Under the pieces are notes generated by a model. It was not told the origin of the DNA. It worked only from the letters and a program-made list of their open reading frames with translations, and made no database searches. A stretch of 64,000 bases of DNA from Gammaproteobacteria bacterium (GTDB lineage: Bacteria > Pseudomonadota > Gammaproteobacteria > Xanthomonadales > SZUA-36), in the NCBI GenBank assembly GCA_030431095.1, contig JAUIJU010000007.1, positions 1 through 64,000 on the forward strand, in the 5' to 3' direction. A program made the position numbers and the translations under genes. Shown piece by piece: positions 18,490 through 28,524 of the stretch; within the stretch, counting starts at the first letter, position 1; the number at the start of each line of letters is the position of its first letter.

Positions 18490-19074
18490 CGATCCGAAAG
18501 CGTGGGCCAGGGTGCTCTGGTCGATGTATTCCAGTTCGCCGCCCAGCGGAACGCCGTGGGCAATTCGCGAAACGGTGATGCCGCGCGATTCGGCCAACCG
18601 ATTCAGGTAAAACGCGGTGGCCTCGCCTTCCACGGTGGGGTTGGTGGCGATGATCATTTCGCGCGGGGCCTGTTCATCCAGGCGCTTCTCGAGTTCGTCC
18701 AGGCCCAGCTCGGCAGGACCGATGCCGTCGAGTGGCGACAGGCGGCCCAGCAACACGAAATAGGTCCCGCCATAGGCCGTTGCCTGCTCGATGGCCAGCA
18801 CGTCCACGGGCGATTCCACCACGCACAGGAGGCTTCGGTCACGGCGGGGATTGGCGCAGATGGCGCAGCGCTCATGCTCGGTCAGGTCGCGGCATTCGAC
18901 GCAGCGGCCAATGCGCTCCATGGCGTCGGACAGAACCGCCGACAATTCCAGCCCGCCCTCGCGATCACGCTCGAGCAGGTGCAGCGCCATGCGTTGTGCG
19001 GATTTCGGCCCTACGCCGGGCAGGCAGCGCAAGGCCTCGATCAGGCGCCCCAGCAGCGTATCGGTGTCACCCAC
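18466..19074 (-). CDS. recR: Recombination mediator RecR
   Basis: 202 residues (E. coli 201), GTG start at 19074. An N-terminal HhH ([20 protein letters not shown]) is followed by the four-cysteine zinc finger [19 protein letters not shown] and a Toprim domain with [12 protein letters not shown] and [11 protein letters not shown]. It forms RecFOR with RecF and RecO to load RecA on SSB-coated gaps. It is the last gene of dnaX-ybaB-recR, 10 bp downstream of ybaB. Confidence 0.97.
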   Translation of the reverse strand: MGDTDTLLGRLIEALRCLPGVGPKSAQRMALHLLERDREGGLELSAVLSDAMERIGRCVECRDLTEHERCAICANPRRDRSLLCVVESPVDVLAIEQATAYGGTYFVLLGRLSPLDGIGPAELGLDELEKRLDEQAPREMIIATNPTVEGEATAFYLNRLAESRGITVSRIAHGVPLGGELEYIDQSTLAHAFGSRQAFSSG

Positions 19075-19084
19075 GGGCGCGATG

Positions 19085-19405
19085 TCAGAACGGCATTTTG
19101 AAGCCGGGAGGCAGGTTCAGACCCTTGGTCAATCCGCCCATGTGCTCTTCGGACGCGGCCTGCACCCGGTTGACCGCATCATTGGCGGCCGCGGTGACCA
19201 GGTCTTCGAGCATTTCCACGTCATCGGCCACGGCGGGGTCGATTTTCACGCCCAGTACGGCGTGCTTGCCGTTCATGCGGACCTCGACCATGCCGCCACC
19301 GGCCTGGCCAGTGACTTCCAGCTGAGCCAGCGCTTCCTGGGCTTTCTGCATCTGTTCCTGCATTTTCTGGGCCTGTTGCATCAGGCCGGCGATGTTGCCT
19401 TTCAC
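19085..19405 (-). CDS. ybaB: YbaB/EbfC nucleoid-associated protein
   Basis: 106 residues starting from a GTG at 19405, chosen because it gives the family N-terminus ([23 protein letters not shown]); an upstream in-frame ATG would reach into dnaX. The beta core [43 protein letters not shown] follows, ending [11 protein letters not shown], a characteristic tail. Homodimeric DNA-binding protein with a tweezer fold; precise role is still debated. Placed between dnaX and recR as in most gammaproteobacteria. Confidence 0.95.
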   Translation of the reverse strand: MKGNIAGLMQQAQKMQEQMQKAQEALAQLEVTGQAGGGMVEVRMNGKHAVLGVKIDPAVADDVEMLEDLVTAAANDAVNRVQAASEEHMGGLTKGLNLPPGFKMPF

Positions 19406-19430
19406 GGTACTCGTCCTGTGCCCATGGGGG

Positions 19431-21107
19431 CTACTGCAAGGGTTGTATGGAGTCTTCGAGAATGCGGGCGCCAAGGCGTTCCTTCAAGGAACGGACCGTG
19501 GGATCGTCCTCGATGGCCCGTTCGGCGTCGCTGACCTGGCGCATCTGCGCCTGTTCGCTGTCCACGGCGGGGGTGGACACCGCCGACTTCACGGGATTCA
19601 GCGCCAGGTTAACCGGCTGACCCAGTTGGCTGGAAAGTTCCGACTGGAGCTGGCGCACCAGCCGGTCGCTACCCAGGTACTGCTGTTCTTCGGCGATGAG
19701 GAAACGCCAGTCGTCTCCCTGGCGGGAATCGAGCTGCAGGTTGCGCGCCAGTTCGCGCACCGCGCCGCTCAGGTCCAGGCGCGCCAGCAGGGCGCTCCAG
19801 TCAGGAGGTTCGTTCTCGTCCAGGGACGGCGGGGCGCTGGTCGCGGTCGGCGATGCGGGTGCCTCGATCGCCTTGGCCGTCGGCGCGGCATCCGCGCGCC
19901 TGCGGGCGGAGACCTGTTCCGCGGCGGCGCGGGCCTGCGCCCTGGCGTCACCGGCCGCCGCCTCCGACGCTGCCGGCTGCCCCGAGGCGCTGCCGGGCGC
20001 CGCCGCCGGGTCCGCGTCGTCCTCGGCCGGCCGAAACGCCAGCATGCGCAACAGGGCCATTTCCAGCCCGGTCCGCGGATCGGGCGCCAGGCCCAGGTCG
20101 CGTCGTCCCTGGATCGCGATCTGGTAATACAGATGGACGTCTTCAGGCGCCAGCTGTTCCGCGAGACGGCGTATGGAATCCCAGTCGCTGCGCTCGGGGT
20201 CGCTGTAGTCGGGCGCCAGCTGCACCAGCCCGACGCGATGCAGCACTTCGGCCAGTTCCGCCAGCACGCTTTCGAGATTGCGTGACTGCGCTGCGAGTTC
20301 GCGCACGATTTCCAGCAGCGTCGTCGCGTCGGTGTCGGCCAGTGCCTGCAGCAGGCGGGCGATGTGTTCGTGGTCGACGCTGCCCATCATGCGGGCCACG
20401 TCCTCATCTTCCAGGCGTCCGCCGCCGAAGGCAATGGCCTGGTCGAGCAGGCTGAGTGCGTCGCGCATGCTGCCATCGGCGGCGCGCGCGATGCGCGCCA
20501 CGGCCTCGGACTCGGCTTCGATGGACTCCTCGCCCAGCAGCTGGTCCAGGTAGTCACCGATCTGGCCAGGCAGCAGCCGGCGCAGGTTGAAGCGCAGGCA
20601 ACGCGACAGGATAGTGACGGGAATCTTCTGCGGATCGGTGGTGGCCAGCACGAACTTCACGTGGTCTGGTGGTTCTTCCAGGGTCTTGAGCAGCGCGTTG
20701 AAGCTGGCCGTGGAGAGCATGTGCACTTCATCGATGATGTACACCTTGTACCGTCCGCGGGCGGGGGCGAATTGCACGCTTTCCAGCAATTCGCGGGTGT
20801 CATCCACACCGGTCCGCGAGGCGGCGTCGATTTCCAGCATGTCCTGGAAACGACCCTCGTCGATGTCCACGCAGGCGGAACATTCGCCACAGGGGGTGGA
20901 CGTGACCCCGGTTTCGCAGTTCAGGCACTTGGCCAGGATGCGCGCAATGGTGGTTTTTCCCACGCCCCGCGTGCCGGTGAAGAGGAAAGCGTGGTGGACG
21001 CGGTCGTTGTCCAGGCCGTTGACCAGCGCCTGCACCACGGCCTCCTGTCCCACGAGTTGCGCAAAGGTTTTGGGCCGCCACTTGCGGGCAAGGACCTGGT
21101 AGCTCAT
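19431..21107 (-). CDS. dnaX: DNA polymerase III tau/gamma clamp-loader subunit
   Basis: 558 residues. The AAA+ domain shows [43 protein letters not shown] (Walker A), the zinc module [19 protein letters not shown], and Walker B/SRC motifs [25 protein letters not shown] and ILSRCLRF. An Ala/Pro-rich linker (about 360-425) leads to the tau-specific C-terminal domain that contacts DnaE and DnaB. It heads dnaX-ybaB-recR. Confidence 0.97.
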   Translation of the reverse strand: MSYQVLARKWRPKTFAQLVGQEAVVQALVNGLDNDRVHHAFLFTGTRGVGKTTIARILAKCLNCETGVTSTPCGECSACVDIDEGRFQDMLEIDAASRTGVDDTRELLESVQFAPARGRYKVYIIDEVHMLSTASFNALLKTLEEPPDHVKFVLATTDPQKIPVTILSRCLRFNLRRLLPGQIGDYLDQLLGEESIEAESEAVARIARAADGSMRDALSLLDQAIAFGGGRLEDEDVARMMGSVDHEHIARLLQALADTDATTLLEIVRELAAQSRNLESVLAELAEVLHRVGLVQLAPDYSDPERSDWDSIRRLAEQLAPEDVHLYYQIAIQGRRDLGLAPDPRTGLEMALLRMLAFRPAEDDADPAAAPGSASGQPAASEAAAGDARAQARAAAEQVSARRRADAAPTAKAIEAPASPTATSAPPSLDENEPPDWSALLARLDLSGAVRELARNLQLDSRQGDDWRFLIAEEQQYLGSDRLVRQLQSELSSQLGQPVNLALNPVKSAVSTPAVDSEQAQMRQVSDAERAIEDDPTVRSLKERLGARILEDSIQPLQ

Positions 21108-21165
21108 GCAGTTTCAGACACCGGAACGGGGTTGACGCGAAAGGCCTTCACTATAGCAGAAGGTG

Positions 21166-21280
21166 GAGGCAGCCCCCGCCCGCCGTTCCCCGGCACCCGG
21201 CGTCATTGCTGCCGCTGCTCCCTTCCGGGCCTGACGGGGTTCACAACGTGCCGCTGCGGGGTGACCGACAGGGGCCACCA
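21166..21280 (-). ncRNA. ffs: Signal recognition particle RNA, small bacterial (4.5S) type
   Basis: On the minus strand GTCAGGCCCGGAAGGGAGCA matches the conserved apical domain of bacterial SRP RNA (GTCAGGTCCGGAAGGAAGCA in E. coli), including the Ffh-binding asymmetric loop. Flanking segments pair as a long hairpin: the 5' side starts near 21279 (GGTGGCCCC) and the 3' side ends near 21166 (GGGGGCTGCC). Ends are approximate by a few bases. It lies between tyrA and dnaX. Confidence 0.88.
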
Positions 21281-21370
21281 TGGACTGGTCGCGAACGTTG
21301 GGCCCGTCCGCGGGGAAGGCATTGTCCCCTATGCCCTGCCCCCAATCAAGGCGACACGACGCCCCGGGGT

Positions 21371-22504
21371 TCACCCGATCGCGTCCGGTGCGCGGGCTTG
21401 CGACAATCGCTGGTTGGCCCGGTCCATGGCCGCGGTGAAATCCTCCTCGTTCCCGGTGGACACGGCAGACGCCAGGCGGTCCAGCGCCATGCGGAATCGA
21501 TCCACCACACCGGGCGTGCGGTCATTTCCCTGCTGGATCTCGTAGTACAGGTGCGGGTTCTCCGATACCACCTGCGCCGCGACTTTGAGCTGGGCGTTGA
21601 AGGTGCTGCTGGAAATCCGTTCGAGCAAGGGAACTTCTTCGCCGCTGTCGGCCAGGGCCGACGCGAAAGCGATGTTGACCAGGTGTGACAGGCCCAGCAC
21701 CCAGGCCATGACCTCGTCGTGTTCCTCCAGGCTGAGGTCCACGCAATCGGCCGCGGTGTGGGCGAACAGCGCCCGCGCATCGTCGACCGCGCCGGCGTGA
21801 CCCACGTCCACGAACAGGATATGACGACCGGACAGCCCGACTTCGTTCGGACCGAACATGGGGTGCACCGAGCAGACCCGGCAGCCGGCGGCCTGCACCG
21901 CGGCCAGGCCTTCACGCATGGGGCTCTTCAACGAGCCGATATCGAACACCAGCCCCGTCGGACGACGCTCGGCCAGCTCCAGCAGGATGTCGTTGCTGGG
22001 GCGCAAGGGCACGGCCACTACCACCACGTCGAATGCCTCCAGGTTCTGCCGCCAGTCCTGCAGTCGGTCAAAGGGTGACGACCGTTCGGAAGGATCACAG
22101 ACCGCTACCTGGTACCCCACCGTGTCCAGGTAGCGCGCCATCCAGTCGCCCATGCGCCCGGCGCCGCCGATGACCAGCGCGTTGCGTCCCTGGCCGTGAC
22201 CGGACTGCACCCACTTGTCATGCTCCTGCTTGCCCAGCGAGTGATGAATCAGGGTTTCGAGAATCTCCCTGGCCACGCGCTCCGACACGCCCTGCGCCCT
22301 GGCCCTCGCCATGCCCCGCTCGATGACTTCGCGCTCGCGCGCGTAGTGGCGCAAGGGCGAGCCGGTGTCCTGTTTGAGCTCACCGATGGCAGCGACCACC
22401 GCCTGGCGTTCAGCGATCGCGTCCACAATGTCGGTATCGATCTCGTCCAGGCGCCGGCGCAGGGCCTGCAGGCGCTCGGGAACGGGTGGGTTGTCCTCGG
22501 ACAT
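21371..22504 (-). CDS. tyrA: Bifunctional chorismate mutase/prephenate dehydrogenase (T-protein)
   Basis: 377 residues (E. coli TyrA 373). The N-terminal 95 residues are an AroQ chorismate mutase: LQALRRRLDEIDTDIVDAIAERQAVVAAIGELK and RHYAREREVIERG. The rest is a prephenate dehydrogenase with the NAD-binding loop VIGGAGRMGDWMARYLDTVGY, VHPMFGPNEVGLSGR, and LEEHDEVMAWVLGLSHL. It converts chorismate through prephenate to 4-hydroxyphenylpyruvate in tyrosine synthesis. The genome also encodes phhA at 60662, a second route to tyrosine. Confidence 0.97.
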   Translation of the reverse strand: MSEDNPPVPERLQALRRRLDEIDTDIVDAIAERQAVVAAIGELKQDTGSPLRHYAREREVIERGMARARAQGVSERVAREILETLIHHSLGKQEHDKWVQSGHGQGRNALVIGGAGRMGDWMARYLDTVGYQVAVCDPSERSSPFDRLQDWRQNLEAFDVVVVAVPLRPSNDILLELAERRPTGLVFDIGSLKSPMREGLAAVQAAGCRVCSVHPMFGPNEVGLSGRHILFVDVGHAGAVDDARALFAHTAADCVDLSLEEHDEVMAWVLGLSHLVNIAFASALADSGEEVPLLERISSSTFNAQLKVAAQVVSENPHLYYEIQQGNDRTPGVVDRFRMALDRLASAVSTGNEEDFTAAMDRANQRLSQARAPDAIG

Positions 22505-22664
22505 GATTCAGCCTGGCATGCCCCACGGGGCGGATAGCGACAATGTACCGCGCCGACCAGCGGATGCAACCGCCGCCTGGCGCCCATTGCCGCCAGGCCT
22601 GTCATACGGACTTCACGGACGGGGAGGATGCTAGGATGTTTTCCTGACTGCCTTGGGGGGCGAC

Positions 22665-25097
22665 ATGACCGAACCTGCGATTGCCGAGGGTGCCGCCGCA
22701 CCCCTGGCCCACGACGAACTGGCAAAGCTCGATGCCTACTGGCGAGCGCTCAACTACCTGTCGGTAGGCCAGATCTACCTGCTGGACAACCCACTGCTTC
22801 GCGAGCCGCTGGAGCGCCGGCACATCAAACCTCGCCTGCTGGGCCATTGGGGCACCTCTCCGGGTCTGAACCTGTTGTGCGTGCACCTCAACCGGGTCAT
22901 CAAGCGCGATGACCTGGACGTGATCTACGTGATTGGCCCGGGTCACGGCGGCCCATCCCTGGTGGCCCACGCCTACCTGGAAGGCACCTACAGCGAGGTG
23001 TACCCGGACATTTCGCAGGACGCCAGCGGCATGCGCCGGCTGTTCAAACAGTTCAGCTTCCCCGGCGGCATCCCCAGCCACGTCGCGCCGGAGACGCCCG
23101 GCAGCATTCACGAAGGTGGTGAATTGGGCTATTCACTGAGTCACGCCTTCGGTGCGGCATTCGACAATCCCGACCTGATCGTGGCCTGCGTGGTGGGTGA
23201 CGGTGAGGCGGAAACCGGACCGCTGGCCACCGGATGGCACGGCAACAAGTTTCTGAACCCTGCGCGTGACGGCGCCGTGTTGCCTATCCTGCACCTCAAC
23301 GGCTACAAGATCGCCAACCCCTGTTTTCTGGCGCGCATTCCCCACGAGGAACTGCAAAAGCTGTTCGAAGGCCTGGGCTACGAGCCGCACTTCGTCGAGG
23401 GTCACGAGCCGGAGAAAGTCCACCAGTCCCTGGCCGCCACGCTGGACACGGTTACCCGGAAAATTCGTGATATCTGGCGTGCTGCGCGCCAGGACGGTGA
23501 CCTGTCCCGGCCGTGTTGGCCGATGATCGTTCTGCGCACGCCCAAGGGATGGACCTGCCCGGAGTCCATCGACGGCAAAAAGTGCGAGGACTACTGGCGC
23601 AGCCACCAGGTTCCCATGGGCGACATGGACAACGAAGAGCATATTCGCATTCTCGAAGACTGGATGAAGAGCTATCGGCCGGACGAGCTGTTCACCGACG
23701 AAGGCAGACTGCGACCCGAGTTGGAGTCACTGGCGCCGCAGGGCGCCCGGCGCATGTCCGACAATCCCCACGCCAACGGCGGCCTGCTGCTGCGCAACCT
23801 GAAACTGCCGGATTTTCGGGATCACGCCGTGGACGTTCCCGTGCCGGGCGCGACCATAGCCGAAGCCACGCGGGTCATGGGTACGTTCTTGCGTGACGTG
23901 ATGAAGGAGAACCTGGCGCGCGGCAACTTTCGCCTGTTCAGTCCGGACGAGAACAATTCGAACCGCTGGCAGGACGTGCTGGAGGTAACCGACCGCTGCT
24001 ACGTGGCCGAAATCCTGCCTGAGGATGCCAATCTCGGCGCGGACGGACGCGTCCTGGAAGTGCTCAGTGAGCACCAGTGTCAGGGCTGGCTGGAGGGCTA
24101 CCTGCTGACCGGCCGCCACGGCTTTTTTTCCTGTTACGAGGCCTTCATTCACATCATCGACTCGATGTTCAACCAGCATGCCAAGTGGCTCAAGGTCTGC
24201 AACGAGATTCCCTGGCGAAGGCCCATCGCCTCCCTGAACTACCTGCTCAGTTCGCACGTGTGGCGCCAGGACCACAACGGCTTCAGCCACCAGGACCCGG
24301 GATTCATCGACCACGTGGTCAACAAGAAGGCCGAGGTCGTGCGGGTCTTTCTTCCCGCCGACGCCAACTCCCTGCTGTGCGTCACCGATTACTGCCTGCG
24401 CAGCCGCAACCAGGTCAACGTGGTCGTGGCCGGCAAGCAGCCGTCACCCCAGTGGCTGACCATGAAGGAAGCCGAACAGCACTTCGATGCAGGCATCGGC
24501 ATCTGGGAGTGGGCCAGCAACGACCAGGACGATGCGCCCGACGTGGTCATGGCCTGTTGTGGCGACTCGCCGACGCTGGAAACCCTGGCTGCGGTGGAAC
24601 TGCTGCGGGAGCACCTGCCCGAGTTGAAAATTCGGGTCGTGAACGTCCTGAACCTGATGAAACTGCAGCCACCGAGTGAACATCCGCAGGGCCTGCCGGA
24701 CCGTGATTTCGATGCGCTGTTCACCGTCGACAGACCGATCATTTTTGCCTTTCACGGGTATCCCTGGCTGATCCACCGCCTGACCTACCGCCGCACCAAT
24801 CACGCGAATCTGCACGTGCGCGGGTACAAGGAGGAAGGCACCACCACCACGCCCTTCGACATGGTGGTGCTCAACGAACTGGATCGATTTCACCTGGCGG
24901 AAGACGTGATCGACCGCCTGCCACAGATCGGCCCACGCGCCGCCTACCTGAAACAACGCCTGCACCACCGCCTGCGCGAACACAAGCAGTACATCAGCGA
25001 GCACGGTGATGACATGCCGGAGATTCGTGGCTGGCGCTGGGGGCAGGCGGCGCCTGTCACCCACACCGGCACCTCCACCGAAGGCGACAATGTCTGA
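22665..25097 (+). CDS. xfp: Phosphoketolase (xylulose-5-P/fructose-6-P)
   Basis: 810 residues from the ATG at 22665, with a G6 Shine-Dalgarno 4 nt upstream. It is a thiamine-diphosphate enzyme cleaving xylulose-5-P (and possibly fructose-6-P) with phosphate into acetyl-phosphate plus glyceraldehyde-3-P (or erythrose-4-P). Visible signatures are [32 protein letters not shown] and the TPP-binding [19 protein letters not shown], followed by [14 protein letters not shown]. The C-terminal [16 protein letters not shown] and [19 protein letters not shown] complete the family. It overlaps ackA by 8 bp, giving a two-step route to acetate and ATP. Confidence 0.96.
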   Translation: MTEPAIAEGAAAPLAHDELAKLDAYWRALNYLSVGQIYLLDNPLLREPLERRHIKPRLLGHWGTSPGLNLLCVHLNRVIKRDDLDVIYVIGPGHGGPSLVAHAYLEGTYSEVYPDISQDASGMRRLFKQFSFPGGIPSHVAPETPGSIHEGGELGYSLSHAFGAAFDNPDLIVACVVGDGEAETGPLATGWHGNKFLNPARDGAVLPILHLNGYKIANPCFLARIPHEELQKLFEGLGYEPHFVEGHEPEKVHQSLAATLDTVTRKIRDIWRAARQDGDLSRPCWPMIVLRTPKGWTCPESIDGKKCEDYWRSHQVPMGDMDNEEHIRILEDWMKSYRPDELFTDEGRLRPELESLAPQGARRMSDNPHANGGLLLRNLKLPDFRDHAVDVPVPGATIAEATRVMGTFLRDVMKENLARGNFRLFSPDENNSNRWQDVLEVTDRCYVAEILPEDANLGADGRVLEVLSEHQCQGWLEGYLLTGRHGFFSCYEAFIHIIDSMFNQHAKWLKVCNEIPWRRPIASLNYLLSSHVWRQDHNGFSHQDPGFIDHVVNKKAEVVRVFLPADANSLLCVTDYCLRSRNQVNVVVAGKQPSPQWLTMKEAEQHFDAGIGIWEWASNDQDDAPDVVMACCGDSPTLETLAAVELLREHLPELKIRVVNVLNLMKLQPPSEHPQGLPDRDFDALFTVDRPIIFAFHGYPWLIHRLTYRRTNHANLHVRGYKEEGTTTTPFDMVVLNELDRFHLAEDVIDRLPQIGPRAAYLKQRLHHRLREHKQYISEHGDDMPEIRGWRWGQAAPVTHTGTSTEGDNV

Positions 25098-26316
25098 GCC
25101 GGGCACTGACGTCCTGGTCCTGAATTCCGGCAGTTCCTCGATCAAGTACGTGCTGTTTCGGCGAAAGGACTTCGCGGTGCGCGCCAGGGGCGTGGTCGAA
25201 CGCATCGGGGAATCCGCGCCCCGACACCGGCACCGCGTCGGCGACGACCCGGATGACGCGCACCCGGTGGCGGCCGCCAATCATCACGACGCACTGGCAT
25301 TGATCGTCGCTGCCCTGCAAACGGACGGCGTGAGGGCCGACAGCCTGGCCGCCGTGGGCCACCGCGTGGTGCATGGTGGAGAGGCGTTCAGCGCACCGAC
25401 GCTGATCGATGACGGAGTGCTTCGTACCATTCGTGAACTGGGCGCCCTGGCGCCACTGCACAATCCAGCCAATGCCGACGGCATCGAGGTGGCAAGGCGG
25501 TGCTTTCCCGGCGTTCCACACGTGGCCGTGTTCGACACCGCCTTTCACGCCACCCTGCCCCCGCAGGCCTTTCGCTACGCCGTCCCGGAGCGCTTCTACG
25601 CGGAACACGCCGTGCGCCGCTATGGATTTCACGGCACGTCGCACCAGTACGTGGCGCGCGAGACGGCACGTCGCCTGGGCCGTGCGGAAGCAGACGTCAA
25701 CCTGGTCAGCCTGCACCTGGGAAATGGCGCCAGCGCCTGCGCCGTACGAGGCGGTCGCAGCGTGGATACCTCAATGGGGCTCACCCCCCTGGCGGGCCTG
25801 GTGATGGGAACGCGCCCCGGGGACATCGACCCCGGCGTCCTGCTGCACCTGGCCACCACGGCGGGGCTCGGCGTGAAGGAACTGGAACGGATTCTGAACC
25901 ACGAGAGCGGCCTGAAAGGTCTGTGCGGCGCCAGCGACATGCGCGAAGTGTTGCGCCTTCGCGCCGCTGGCGACCCTGCGGCTGACCTGGCCGTGCGGCT
26001 GTTCTGCTATCGCGCCGCCAAGCAGGTCGGCGCCTATTGCGCGGTCCTCGGGCGGCTGGACGCCCTGGTGTTCACCGCCGGGATCGGCGAGAACCAGGCC
26101 GAGGTCCGGGCGGAGATCTGCGAGCACCTGGGCGGACTGGGCGTTCGGATCGACCTGGCGCTCAATCAACGACCCGAGACGCACCCGGCAGGTATCCAGG
26201 CAAAGGATTCCCGGGTGGCGGTCATGGTCGTGGCCACGCGCGAGGAGGTCGAGATCGCCCGCCAGGCGTTGGCGCGGGTGATGGGCGCCGGCGATGGACC
26301 CGCCGGCGCCCGTTGA
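25090..26316 (+). CDS. ackA: Acetate kinase
   Basis: 408 residues from the ATG at 25090, inside the end of the phosphoketolase gene. The start gives [20 protein letters not shown], the family N-terminus (an ASKHA fold). Later motifs include [30 protein letters not shown] and [10 protein letters not shown]; the signature [26 protein letters not shown]; and [13 protein letters not shown]. It converts acetyl-phosphate and ADP to acetate and ATP. No pta gene is adjacent, so its direct partner is the phosphoketolase. Confidence 0.96.
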   Translation: MSEPGTDVLVLNSGSSSIKYVLFRRKDFAVRARGVVERIGESAPRHRHRVGDDPDDAHPVAAANHHDALALIVAALQTDGVRADSLAAVGHRVVHGGEAFSAPTLIDDGVLRTIRELGALAPLHNPANADGIEVARRCFPGVPHVAVFDTAFHATLPPQAFRYAVPERFYAEHAVRRYGFHGTSHQYVARETARRLGRAEADVNLVSLHLGNGASACAVRGGRSVDTSMGLTPLAGLVMGTRPGDIDPGVLLHLATTAGLGVKELERILNHESGLKGLCGASDMREVLRLRAAGDPAADLAVRLFCYRAAKQVGAYCAVLGRLDALVFTAGIGENQAEVRAEICEHLGGLGVRIDLALNQRPETHPAGIQAKDSRVAVMVVATREEVEIARQALARVMGAGDGPAGAR

Positions 26317-26325
26317 CCGGCAAAC

Positions 26326-27132
26326 TCAGTCGGCGCGGCGCAGGGTGATGTCGCCGGTATAGGCGGTAACGCTGACCTCCGCGCCACCCCCATTGAGGCG
26401 CGCGGTGGTGTAGCCCTCCAGGCGCACCCCGTCCTCGGTCTCCTCGCGTTCGGTCACGGTCTCGATGTCCGTCACGTCCAGGTTGGTCCGCACGTCGCCC
26501 ATGTTGGTACGCCAGCGCAGGTTGGCCTGCAGCGTGGCGGGTACGGTCAGCTCCACGTCCCCGGCCCAGGAATTGAGCACCAGCGGCCCGGGCAGTTCGC
26601 TGGCGTCGACGCTGACGGTCAGGTCATCCGTGTGGGCATGGATCACCGCGGCGCTGCGCAGGCCGCGCACCTCCACCGGACCGTTGGAGTTCTGGATTTC
26701 CATCTCGCCGCTCATGTCGACCACGCTGATGGAACTGTCCATCGCCGAGTGCAGCGACAGGCGCACGTCACGCGGTGCGCGAACGCTGACCAGCGCGGCC
26801 TCGTCCATGCTGCCGGCACGCACGATGATCTGCCCGCCGTCCTGGCGAACCACCAGGTTCTGTCCTCCGTTGGGCAGGATGCGCATGCCGTCGTCGTCCA
26901 CGTCGGGCGCTCCGTCCTGTGCCGGGCCTTCGCTGACCGAGATCAGGACCTCGTCGCCGTCGTAGCCCTCGACCTCGACCCGGCCGCTCATCAGGCTGAC
27001 GCGCAAGGCGCGGTCGCTGTAGCCGGCCAGGTCGAAAAAGAATTCCTCGCTCTGCGCCTGGGCCCCTGCCGGGATGGCCAGCGCGGTGGCCAGGGAAACG
27101 GCCAGGCCGACTGTCAGTGTCTTGGTGTGCAT
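26326..27132 (-). CDS. Exported DUF4097-like beta-helical protein
   Basis: 268 residues from the ATG at 27132 (AAGGAG 8 nt upstream). A signal peptide (MHTKTLTVGLAVSLATALAIPAGAQA) is followed by a repetitive beta-strand pattern: LRVSLMSGRVEVEGYDGDEVLISV, IIVRAGSMDEAALVSVRAPRDVRLSLHSAMDSSISVVDMSGEMEIQNSNGPVEVRG, VELTVPAT, and VSVTAYTGDITLRR. This is the look of DUF4097/adhesin-like beta-helix proteins, often encoded beside ECF sigma factors. It ends the sigma, membrane protein, DUF4097-like operon. Envelope stress sensing or structural role is inference. Confidence 0.8.
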   Translation of the reverse strand: MHTKTLTVGLAVSLATALAIPAGAQAQSEEFFFDLAGYSDRALRVSLMSGRVEVEGYDGDEVLISVSEGPAQDGAPDVDDDGMRILPNGGQNLVVRQDGGQIIVRAGSMDEAALVSVRAPRDVRLSLHSAMDSSISVVDMSGEMEIQNSNGPVEVRGLRSAAVIHAHTDDLTVSVDASELPGPLVLNSWAGDVELTVPATLQANLRWRTNMGDVRTNLDVTDIETVTEREETEDGVRLEGYTTARLNGGGAEVSVTAYTGDITLRRAD

Positions 27133-27149
27133 GGTGGTGACTCCTTGAT

Positions 27150-27758
27150 TCACGTGGTGGTTCCTTGCGTGGTCCCCCGGTTCGGTTCTTCATCGCGCCC
27201 GGCGACATCCCGCAACATGGCCTCCACCATGGGGTTGGTCGTCGGCCGCTCGACCAGTTCGACAATCAGCGCCTGCACCTCGGACTGGCGGGCGTGGGCC
27301 AGCAGGGCCTCCAGCGCGGCGATCTGGATCCCGGCGCTGCTGTCGCGCGACGTCACCAGGCCGGCCAGTGCCGCGGCCGCCGGCGACGGCAGGGCCTCCG
27401 CCTCGCGCAGATTGACGATGGCATTGAGTCGCGCCGCCGTGGTCGCGCCGCTGAGCAACTGGGTTTCCAGCCGCAGGTCCGCCGCGACGGAGGGCGCCTG
27501 CGCCGGTGCATTCGGCGCCAGCAGCACGCGGCCCAGCACCAGCCCAACGACCAGCGCGGTGGCCATGCCGGCCAGTGACAGGCCGGAGGTCCATTCGCGC
27601 AGCCGTTCGGCGCGAAGGGTACGCCGCAGGCGGCGACGCATTCGTGCGGTGGGCGGCTCCGGCAGGGCTTCGTCCAGGGCGTCCCACAGGGTGTCGTAGG
27701 CCCTGGCCTCGGCATCGCCCAGGCCTTCACGGAATGCGTCAGGCAGTTTTTCGTTCAT
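27150..27758 (-). CDS. Single-span membrane protein with HEAT-like C-terminus, probable ECF partner
   Basis: 202 residues from the ATG at 27758, overlapping the end of the sigma-factor gene by 20 bp. The cytoplasmic N-terminus is acidic/helical (LPDAFREGLGDAEARAYDTLWDALDEALP), then a basic patch and one membrane helix at about 57-79 (LSLAGMATALVVGLVLGRVLLAP). The C-terminal region has alpha-helical repeats resembling HEAT motifs (IQIAALEALLAHARQSEVQALIVELVE). No zinc-binding anti-sigma motif (HxxxCxxC) is present. Position and topology suggest an anti-sigma-like regulator; this is inference. Confidence 0.72.
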   Translation of the reverse strand: MNEKLPDAFREGLGDAEARAYDTLWDALDEALPEPPTARMRRRLRRTLRAERLREWTSGLSLAGMATALVVGLVLGRVLLAPNAPAQAPSVAADLRLETQLLSGATTAARLNAIVNLREAEALPSPAAAALAGLVTSRDSSAGIQIAALEALLAHARQSEVQALIVELVERPTTNPMVEAMLRDVAGRDEEPNRGTTQGTTT

Positions 27759-28293
27759 GGCCGGTCTCCATTGATTCATCCCCTTCGGCATAGGCCCGGG
27801 CCAGGGCTTTCATCGCGCGGTGCATGCGGACCCGCACGGCGCCGTCGGCGGCGCCCACCACGCGGGCAATCTCCTTCGAGCTCATCTCCTGGTACCGCGC
27901 CAGCACGATGACCTCGCGGTATGACGGCGCGATGCGCCCCAGGGCGCGCCGCAAACGCTGCCGGTCCTGGCCGGCGGCGAGCAGGTGCTCGGGGCCGGGC
28001 GCCGGGTCCGCCTCTTCGTCCGGCGGCTCCAGCGGCTGGTCGGGCAGCAGGTCCATGGCGGCGTTGCGCGCGATCCGGAACAGCCAGCCGCGAAACAGCC
28101 CGCCGCGGTAGCTGTGCCGGTACTGCAGCGCACGGCGAAATGCTTCCTGCACGCAGTCCTCGGCGATTCCCGCGTTGCCGCCGATGGCCAGGCAGTACTT
28201 GAACACCCCCCGGTGGTGGCGTTCGAACAATTCGCCAAGCAGGCGCAGTTCGCCGGCGCTGACGCGTTCCATCAATTCTTCGTCGCTCGCCAT
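27739..28293 (-). CDS. ECF-family RNA polymerase sigma factor
   Basis: 184 residues. Region 2 is visible as LLGELFERHHRGVFKYCLAIGGNAGIAEDCVQEAFRRALQ and FRGWLFRIARNAAMDLLP; region 4 as LRRALGRIAPSYREVIVLARYQEMSSKEIARVVGAADGAVRVRMHRAMKAL. There is no sigma 1.1 or 3 domain, so it is an ECF. It heads a three-gene operon with a membrane protein and a DUF4097-like exported protein, the common sigma/anti-sigma/target arrangement. Confidence 0.93.
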   Translation of the reverse strand: MASDEELMERVSAGELRLLGELFERHHRGVFKYCLAIGGNAGIAEDCVQEAFRRALQYRHSYRGGLFRGWLFRIARNAAMDLLPDQPLEPPDEEADPAPGPEHLLAAGQDRQRLRRALGRIAPSYREVIVLARYQEMSSKEIARVVGAADGAVRVRMHRAMKALARAYAEGDESMETGHERKTA

Positions 28294-28524
28294 GTCTCCC
28301 TCGGGCTGGGCGGTTCGGCCAGTTTATTCCCCACTGCGGCACGGGGTGGCTGGCTTGTCTGGGGGGAATACCGGGACAGGAGGACAACTGTTACACCTGC
28401 AGCTGATCCCGGGTGGTCTAACCGCGATGACGACAGGGAAGAATGGCCCCCCCCGGGGCCGCGGAAGGCCGATGACGTGCCGGCCTACGGCACGCACGCG
28501 CCGTAGGTCAGGTTCACGTGAGGT

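Noticed and set aside
19431-21107. Programmed frameshift in dnaX
   Set aside because: No A6G-type slippery heptamer was seen in the expected middle of the gene, and the tau frame is intact to the stop.
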